A stretch of 19,908 nt of DNA, from NCBI GenBank assembly GCA_031288745.1, contig JAITQT010000076.1, positions 1 through 19,908 on the forward strand. Direction: 5' to 3'. The DNA is from Deltaproteobacteria bacterium (GTDB lineage Bacteria; Desulfobacterota; Desulfarculia; Adiutricales; Adiutricaceae). Made by a program: the position numbers and the translations under genes. Below, piece after piece: positions 14,695-19,908 of this stretch. The notes under the pieces are model-generated. The model was not told the DNA's origin. It worked only from the letters and a program-made list of their open reading frames with translations, and ran no database searches. Each line of letters opens with the position of its first letter. Positions within the stretch are counted from its first letter, which is position 1.

Positions 14695-15810
14695 TTAAAA
14701 GCCGCTGAAATAGTTAAGCTCCAAGCCTCTTTCCACATTAATCCAAATAATCAAATCGGGCGCGGGGAGCTGGGAAGATATAATTTGGTCAAATTCTATT
14801 TGTCGATAAAAATGGGATTCTTTAAAAGTAGCTGCAAAATAAGGTTTGAGCGCGGTTCTGAAGGAATCCCCAAAGACCCAGACTATTTTTTCGCTGACAG
14901 GGTTAAAATTTGTTATTATTTTTTGTGGATCTCTGCGTTCGCTAGGGTCATAATTTTTTACTATAGTATCTAAATTTCCGGAAATATTAATGGGTTGTGC
15001 CCAAATAGGCCTGCGGTTATCGTCGCTGGCGAGCGGAAAAAAATCGTACCCTCCGGCATCGAAAGCGTCGCCGCTGTAGGGCGGTCCATCGACAAAAGAA
15101 AGAGGCTGCGGCATATTAGCAAACCCGGCAAAGGCTAAAAAACCTTGAAAAGCTTCGTAGCCGCCCAGAAGGTTCCAGTGCGAATCTGTTTTAAAGTAAA
15201 GAGGTGCCGAGCCGGCTTGTTTGGCCTTAATAAGCGCTGGCGTTGGGTCGTAAACATCAACGCCCTTTTCTTTTAATGATGTTAATAAGGGGGTGATAAA
15301 ACGTTGTTTAGCTGGAATCACTAATGCAGGTAAGTATTCTGGATAAACACTACTTTTATTTGGCCCAATAAACAAATAAAATTTAGCGCCACGTTTTATT
15401 GCTATATCTCTAATTCTAACATATTTTTTTATTGCTTCTACTAGAGTTACGCCAGAAAGTTTAAGTTTGCCTTGGAGTTTATCAATGGCGTTAACGTAAC
15501 CGTTGCCGAGAAAAAGCCAATTTTCCGAGCCCCTGATACAGAAGTATTGGTTGTCGTTTGTGTTTTTAAACACCTTCATGGCTATCAATAACATAGTGGA
15601 ACGAAAAGGGAGGCGATCAGCTAAGTAACCGTTAATTTTTTTAAAGTATTTTTTAATGGCTCGCGCTGTGAACCTGTCCGGTAAATCTGGAAAGGCGGCC
15701 ACCTTACGGCGTTCGCCTTGGATTATCTCTGGATTAGGCAAAATAAAAGCGCTCAAAGGAATAACAAACATAAGCCCTATTACAAGACGCGCTATATATA
15801 ATTTGTTCAT
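14695..15810 (-). CDS. AlgJ-like periplasmic O-acetyltransferase (SGNH-type), copy 1
   Basis: Likely the membrane-anchored periplasmic partner of an AlgI-type MBOAT protein, moving acetyl groups onto a secreted polysaccharide. The 371-aa product begins with an uncleaved-looking signal anchor (about 5-24, IARLVIGLMFVIPLSAFIL). The AlgJ/AlgX-like catalytic features are visible: the DxHW motif TDSHWN (Asp209, His211) and the serine motif GDSF (Ser316). The conserved YLFIGPNKSSVYPEYLP block lies between the anchor and the DxHW motif. It starts 9 bases after the stop of the upstream algI-like gene, so they are co-transcribed. No other alginate genes are nearby, so the substrate polymer is unknown and the name algJ should be used only by similarity. 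Confidence 0.88.
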   Translation of the reverse strand: MNKLYIARLVIGLMFVIPLSAFILPNPEIIQGERRKVAAFPDLPDRFTARAIKKYFKKINGYLADRLPFRSTMLLIAMKVFKNTNDNQYFCIRGSENWLFLGNGYVNAIDKLQGKLKLSGVTLVEAIKKYVRIRDIAIKRGAKFYLFIGPNKSSVYPEYLPALVIPAKQRFITPLLTSLKEKGVDVYDPTPALIKAKQAGSAPLYFKTDSHWNLLGGYEAFQGFLAFAGFANMPQPLSFVDGPPYSGDAFDAGGYDFFPLASDDNRRPIWAQPINISGNLDTIVKNYDPSERRDPQKIITNFNPVSEKIVWVFGDSFRTALKPYFAATFKESHFYRQIEFDQIISSQLPAPDLIIWINVERGLELNYFSGF

Positions 15811-15819
15811 AAGTACACT

Positions 15820-17202
15820 CTAAAAATTAAAATAAATAAAGGGATTTCGCGCTCCCGAGAGGAGTAGCGAGATAGAAAGAAAGGTTAAAATCACTTGAAT
15901 ACAGAAAACTTGGCCCGAAAAATTATCTTCTTGACGACAGGTTGGGGCTGGCAAGAACCTATCTGGCAATAGACATATAACTATTCCAAAGAAAAGGGCG
16001 ACGCAGCTGGAGAAGTGATAAGTCAAGATAGTCGGAGAAAGAGAGAGAGTGAACATATTTCTGAGGTATACAAAGGCGTCGCCAATGGTTTCGGCTCGAA
16101 AGAAAACCCAGCCGATTAAGACGACGAGCAAGGTATAGACTCTAGATAAAATTTTCGGGGCCTTTTCCAGGACCCTACCGCCTCCAAGCCTTTCTAGAAT
16201 CAAAAACAGTCCGTGCCACAGACCCCAAAAAATAAAAGTAAAGCTCGCCCCATGCCATAGTCCACAGAGGAAAAAGACAATAATTAAATTTCGATAGGTG
16301 CGACAACTCGAAGCTTTGTTGCCGCCAAGAGGTATATAGAGATAGTCGCGTAACCATAAAGAGAGAGATATATGCCAACGTTTCCAAAAATTTTTGACGC
16401 TAACGCTGGAATACGGGCGTATAAAGTTTTCTTCAAATCGAAACCCAGCCATGGCCGCAAGACCTATGGCCATGTCGGAGTAGCCGGAGAAGTCGAAATA
16501 AATTTGGACCGCATAGGCGGCAATGCCTATCCAGGCGTCAAAGAATTGTAGATGAGCAGAAGCTGATAAGGAAAAAGCGCTATCAGCTAAACTTGAAACT
16601 AAATTGGCGATAAGAAGTTTTTTATTAAAGCCTACCAAAAAACGATATAGCCCGAAGGTGAAAAGTTGTTGGTCCAGCTTGCGCTCTAAAAGTTCATCTT
16701 TGACCTGGGCATAGCGAATAATTGGCCCGGAGATTAAATGGGGAAACATACAAAAATAAGTAAGAAAGTTAAGAGGCGTTCGGGCTGGGGAGATTTGTTT
16801 TCTGTAGATGTCGACTAAGTAACTTATGGCATGGAAAGTAAAGAAACTTAGCCCTGGGGGTAACGAGGGGTTATTGTTCATTAGCGGAGGAAAAATTAAA
16901 TGAATTAACCAGTAGGCATACTTAAAATAGAATAAAACGACTAAATTAAAGGCTATGAAGATCGCGAGCCATAAATTTTGTCTTTTACCTTGGCCCAAGA
17001 AGCACCCGGCCCAATAGTTAATGAAACCAAGCGCAATAAGCAAAAAGACGCTTATCGACGAGCCCCAAAAGTAAAAAATCAAACTGACAAATAACAAGCC
17101 AGCATTGCGTAATCTTATGGAGTTGGTAAGTTTAGCGAAATAATCAAAGGCTATAAAAAAAGGTAGAAACAAAAAAATAAAAGACAAAGAAGAAAAAACC
17201 AT
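15820..17202 (-). CDS. AlgI-like MBOAT O-acyltransferase, copy 1
   Basis: A multi-pass inner-membrane acyltransferase, thought to pass acetyl groups across the membrane to the AlgJ-like protein. The 460-aa length and hydrophobic profile fit AlgI/DltB-type MBOATs. Diagnostic residues are visible: PPGLSFFTFHAISYLVD, FPHLISGPI near 153-161, YFDFSGYSDMAIG near 235-247, FWKRWHISLSLWLRDYLYIPLGG with His277, and CGLWHGA with the invariant His317. AGGAAAAATAA precedes the ATG. It is preceded by a 128-bp AT-rich gap that could hold an internal promoter. It aligns without gaps to the second copy at 18400-19782. Confidence 0.93.
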   Translation of the reverse strand: MVFSSLSFIFLFLPFFIAFDYFAKLTNSIRLRNAGLLFVSLIFYFWGSSISVFLLIALGFINYWAGCFLGQGKRQNLWLAIFIAFNLVVLFYFKYAYWLIHLIFPPLMNNNPSLPPGLSFFTFHAISYLVDIYRKQISPARTPLNFLTYFCMFPHLISGPIIRYAQVKDELLERKLDQQLFTFGLYRFLVGFNKKLLIANLVSSLADSAFSLSASAHLQFFDAWIGIAAYAVQIYFDFSGYSDMAIGLAAMAGFRFEENFIRPYSSVSVKNFWKRWHISLSLWLRDYLYIPLGGNKASSCRTYRNLIIVFFLCGLWHGASFTFIFWGLWHGLFLILERLGGGRVLEKAPKILSRVYTLLVVLIGWVFFRAETIGDAFVYLRNMFTLSLSPTILTYHFSSCVALFFGIVICLLPDRFLPAPTCRQEDNFSGQVFCIQVILTFLSISLLLSGARNPFIYFNF

Positions 17203-17330
17203 TTATTTTTCCTAGTTTTTAGTACTTATTAGTATATACATATTAATAATAAATAAATTTCTATACGTATAGAGAAATAAAGATATGATAAAATATTCCT
17301 ATTCACGATAATCTAAATTATGAAATGGTT
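17203..17330. other. AT-rich gap between the two algIJ pairs with palindromes
   Basis: CTATACGTATAG at 17261-17272 is a perfect 12-bp palindrome. Next to the algJ copy 2 stop, two overlapping inverted pairs exist: ATGAAAT 17320-17326 with ATTTCAT 17335-17341, and AATCTAAA 17310-17317 with TTTAGATT 17330-17337. They cannot form at the same time. No clear -35/-10 pair was found. Confidence 0.4.
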
Positions 17331-18389
17331 TTAGATTTCATCTACGTTCCTTTCCACAATAATCCAAACTATCAAATCTGGCTTAGGACGCTCAGAAGAT
17401 ATAATTTTTTCAAAATTTCTATGCTTAAAAATATGTATTTCTTTAAACATTGCTATAAAATATGGTTTTAGAGCAATATTGAATGAATCGCCAAAGATCC
17501 AGACTATTTTATCGCTGATAGGGTTAGAATTTATGGCTAGACCTTGTTCTTCTTCGATAACGTTAAGGGGTGTCGCCCAAACTGACAAGGGGTTATCGTT
17601 GGTGGCGCTAGAGAGCGGAAAATTAACGTAGCCTCCGATATTAATAAGATCTCCGTTAACTGGCGGTCCATCAATAAAAGAGAGCGGCGGCAAAGAGGGA
17701 AGACCGATTAGTTCTCTAAAACCTTCAAAGGCTAAATAGCCGCCGAGGGAGTTCCAATGGGTATCAGTTTTATAGTAAAAAAAGGTTGAGCTAACTTGTT
17801 TGGCCTTAATAAGCGCTAGAGTTGGGTCGTAAACATCGACACCTTTTTCTTTTAACGACTTAAATAAAGGGGAAAGATAGCGTTGGGTAGATGGAAAAAC
17901 TATTGGCGGTAGGTATTCGGGATAAACGCTAGACTTATTGGGCCCAATGAACATATAAAACTCGGCCCCAACTATTTCCGACATTTCTTTAATTTTTACA
18001 TATTTTTCAGTAAGCCTATTTAATTTTAAACCTGAAAGTTTAACCCCACCTTGGAGTTTATCAATAATATCCGCGTAGCCATTTCCTAAAAAGAGCCAAG
18101 TGTCTTTTCCCTTGAGACACAAGTTTATGTTGTCGCTTGAGTTTTTAAACACCTTCTTGGCCATCGTCATCATGGTGGAACGCAAAGGGAAACGATCATT
18201 AAAGTAAGAGTTAATTTGTTTAAAGTATGCTTTTATGCCTGGCGCTATAAACCTATTCGGTATATTGGGAAAGTCGATCACTTTTCTGCGTTCGTCTACG
18301 ATTATTTCCGGGCTAGGAAAAATAAATGAGGTCAAAGGTACTAAAAACAAAAGCCCGATTATAAGGCGAAATATATATATTTTTTTCAT
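17331..18389 (-). CDS. AlgJ-like periplasmic O-acetyltransferase (SGNH-type), copy 2
   Basis: This paralogue of the 14695-15810 product has the same order of elements: signal anchor (about 5-25), YMFIGPNKSSVYPEYLP, TDTHWN (Asp209, His211) and GDSF (Ser302). The first 200-odd residues align with copy 1 without gaps. Copy 2 is 19 residues shorter, mostly because it lacks a charged insert before the GDSF motif and part of the C-terminal tail. AAGG sits 8 bases before the ATG. It begins 10 bases after the upstream algI-like stop. Both catalytic motifs are intact, so it is probably functional. Different central and C-terminal segments may reflect a different sugar target or partner. Confidence 0.88.
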   Translation of the reverse strand: MKKIYIFRLIIGLLFLVPLTSFIFPSPEIIVDERRKVIDFPNIPNRFIAPGIKAYFKQINSYFNDRFPLRSTMMTMAKKVFKNSSDNINLCLKGKDTWLFLGNGYADIIDKLQGGVKLSGLKLNRLTEKYVKIKEMSEIVGAEFYMFIGPNKSSVYPEYLPPIVFPSTQRYLSPLFKSLKEKGVDVYDPTLALIKAKQVSSTFFYYKTDTHWNSLGGYLAFEGFRELIGLPSLPPLSFIDGPPVNGDLINIGGYVNFPLSSATNDNPLSVWATPLNVIEEEQGLAINSNPISDKIVWIFGDSFNIALKPYFIAMFKEIHIFKHRNFEKIISSERPKPDLIVWIIVERNVDEI

Positions 18390-18399
18390 AGATAGCCTT

Positions 18400-19782
18400 C
18401 TAAAAATTAAAATAGATAAATGGATTACGCGCTCCTGCGAGGAGTAGCGATATAGAAAAAACGGTTAAAATCGCTTGAAGAAAGAAAGCTCCAGATGAAA
18501 AATTTCCTTCTTGGCGACAGGCGGGGGCTGGAAAGAGCCTATCTGGTAATAGACATATAACGATCCCCACGAAAAGGAAGATGAAAGCAGAGGGAAAATA
18601 GTTCAAAATAAGCGGCGATATCTTGAATGAGAACATATTCTTAAGGTAAATAAAGGCCTCGCCAATGGTTCCGGCTCGAAAGAAAACCCAACCTATAAGG
18701 ACGACGAGCAAGGTATAGACTCTAGCTAAAATTTTCGGTATTTTTTCGAAAAATCTACCGCCCAAGAGCCTTTCTAGAATTAAAAATAGGCCGTGCCAAA
18801 GTCCCCAAAAAATAAATGTAAGGTTCGCTCCATGCCAGAGCCCGCATAGGAAAAAGACAACAATTAAGTTTCGATAGACGCTAAGAGCTGAACCTTTGTT
18901 GCCGCCCAAAGGAAAATAGAGATAATCTCTTAGCCATAAAGAAAGTGAGATGTGCCAACGTCTCCAGAACTCACGGATGTTAAGGCTGGAATACGGGCGC
19001 ACAAAGTTTTCTTCAAAACGAAAGCCAGCCATAGCCGCTAGACCGATGGCCATGTCGGAGTATCCTGAGAAGTCGAAATAAATCTGAACCGTGTAGGCGG
19101 CGATGCCAATCCAGGCGTCAAAAAAATTTAGGTGGCCAGCAGAGGATAAGGAAAAAGCGGTATCGGCTAAATTGGTTATTAAATTGGCGATGAGCACTTT
19201 TTTATTAAGTCCTACCAAAAAGCGATATAGCCCGAACATGAAAAGTTGTTGGTCATACCCGCGCTTGGTAAGGTCATCTTTGACCTGGGCATAGCGAACA
19301 ATGGGCCCGGAAATTAAGTGAGGAAACATACAAAAATAAGTAAGAAAATTAAGAGCCTTTTTGGCTGGGGGAGTTTGCTTGCGATATATGTCGATAAGGT
19401 AACTGATGGCATGGAATGTAAAGAAGCTTAACCCAGGGGGTATCGAGTGGCTTTTGCTTGTTAGCGAAGGTAGAAATAAAGAAATCAGCCAGTAGGCGTA
19501 CTTAAATTGGAACAAAACCGCTAAGTTAAAGACAATGAAGGTCGTTAGCCACAACTTTTGTTTTTTGCAGTTGACAAAGAAGTTTGCGGCCAAATAATTG
19601 ATGAAACCAAGAGCTACAAGCAAAACGATGCTTATGGCCTCTCCCCAAAAGTAAAAGAGCAAACTGATAAAAAGCAAGCCCGCATTGCGTAATCTTGTTG
19701 AATTGGAGAGATTCGCGAAAAAATCAAAAGCCAAAAAAATAGGTAGGATCAAGAAAATAAAAGAGAGAGAAGTAAAAACCAT
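18400..19782 (-). CDS. AlgI-like MBOAT O-acyltransferase, copy 2
   Basis: The 460-aa paralogue aligns gap-free to the 15820-17202 product, with about 71 percent identity over the first 100 residues by hand count and visibly higher identity in the catalytic middle. Family residues are intact: FPHLISGPI, YFDFSGYSDMAIG, FWRRWHISLSLWLRDYLYFPLGG (His277) and CGLWHGA (His317). It is the first gene of the minus-strand cluster in this window. A purine-rich AAAGG lies about 14 bases before the ATG, rather far for a ribosome-binding site, so translation initiation may be weak. The first codons MVF(S/T)SLSFIF are shared with copy 1, which supports this start. Confidence 0.93.
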   Translation of the reverse strand: MVFTSLSFIFLILPIFLAFDFFANLSNSTRLRNAGLLFISLLFYFWGEAISIVLLVALGFINYLAANFFVNCKKQKLWLTTFIVFNLAVLFQFKYAYWLISLFLPSLTSKSHSIPPGLSFFTFHAISYLIDIYRKQTPPAKKALNFLTYFCMFPHLISGPIVRYAQVKDDLTKRGYDQQLFMFGLYRFLVGLNKKVLIANLITNLADTAFSLSSAGHLNFFDAWIGIAAYTVQIYFDFSGYSDMAIGLAAMAGFRFEENFVRPYSSLNIREFWRRWHISLSLWLRDYLYFPLGGNKGSALSVYRNLIVVFFLCGLWHGANLTFIFWGLWHGLFLILERLLGGRFFEKIPKILARVYTLLVVLIGWVFFRAGTIGEAFIYLKNMFSFKISPLILNYFPSAFIFLFVGIVICLLPDRLFPAPACRQEGNFSSGAFFLQAILTVFSISLLLAGARNPFIYFNF

Positions 19783-19816
19783 AAAAATACATGCAACCTT
19801 TATTATTTAATAATCT

Positions 19817-19831
19817 GTATTTCTCGTGCCA
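19817..19831 (-). promoter_or_regulatory. weak sigma-54-like promoter upstream of algI copy 2
   Basis: On the minus strand TGGCACG (19825-19831) matches the -24 element, but the -12 element reads ATAC (19817-19820) instead of TTGC. The distance to the ATG at 19782 is reasonable. The poor -12 match keeps this tentative. No other gene lies in the final 126 bases. Confidence 0.22.
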
Positions 19832-19908
19832 ATTCTTACCAGGTTAAATCAGCCAAGTAATGGAACAAATGATGAGTCTGAGGTCATGGCAGGAAAATCT
19901 ATTTTTAA

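Noticed and set aside
14692..14973. 93-codon plus-strand frame
   Set aside because: It is antisense to the C-terminal end of the AlgJ-like gene, which has clear family motifs.

Overview
The window comes from a Gram-negative bacterium. It carries a sensor kinase with a periplasmic domain, a sigma-54 activator and AlgI/AlgJ-type periplasmic O-acetylation genes. The gene mix and the style of the small conserved proteins suggest a deltaproteobacterial (Desulfobacterota) lineage, possibly host-associated, but nothing here fixes the taxonomy. Genes are of moderate GC, spacers are AT-rich and long, and several spacers carry mobile-element debris. This points to a genome that is loosening up.

Layout. 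100-429: small conserved hypothetical protein. 430-942: long leader region with inverted repeats, a terminator-like hairpin and operator-like sites ahead of malQ (943-2496, 4-alpha-glucanotransferase). 2587-2982: unrecognised helical protein. 3197-4174: multi-pass membrane protein, followed by a strong terminator at 4420-4451. 4920-5198 (minus): small conserved hypothetical protein whose stop codon is formed by a mobile element. 7149-12063: compact operon of pgi, a membrane sensor histidine kinase and an NtrC-class response regulator. 12568-13760 (minus): AAA-ATPase/PD-(D/E)XK gene broken by an internal out-of-frame deletion. 13761-14650: no recognisable gene. 14695-19782 (minus): two tandem algI-algJ pairs for O-acetylation of a secreted polysaccharide.

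The most distinctive element is a family of five non-coding repeats of up to 285 bp at 4521-4920, 5356-5591, 5922-6206, 6581-6850 and 12092-12340. All lie in the same orientation. They have terminal inverted repeats (GTAACCGTTCACC at the right end) and each is flanked by its own 8-bp target duplication: two perfect, two 7/8, one decayed. These are features of an IS66-type MITE. The oldest-looking copy is itself interrupted by a second, different 110-bp element with 16-bp perfect terminal inverted repeats and a 6-bp target duplication. Removing the MITE restores a longer reading frame for the neighbouring small gene, which then ends just before a bidirectional terminator.

Functionally, malQ and pgi feed glucan-derived glucose into glycolysis. 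The two-component pair is probably co-transcribed with pgi and would control sigma-54 promoters. A weak -24-like sequence lies ahead of the algIJ cluster, but no link is demonstrated. The response regulator is unusual in having two tandem Fis-type helix-turn-helix modules.
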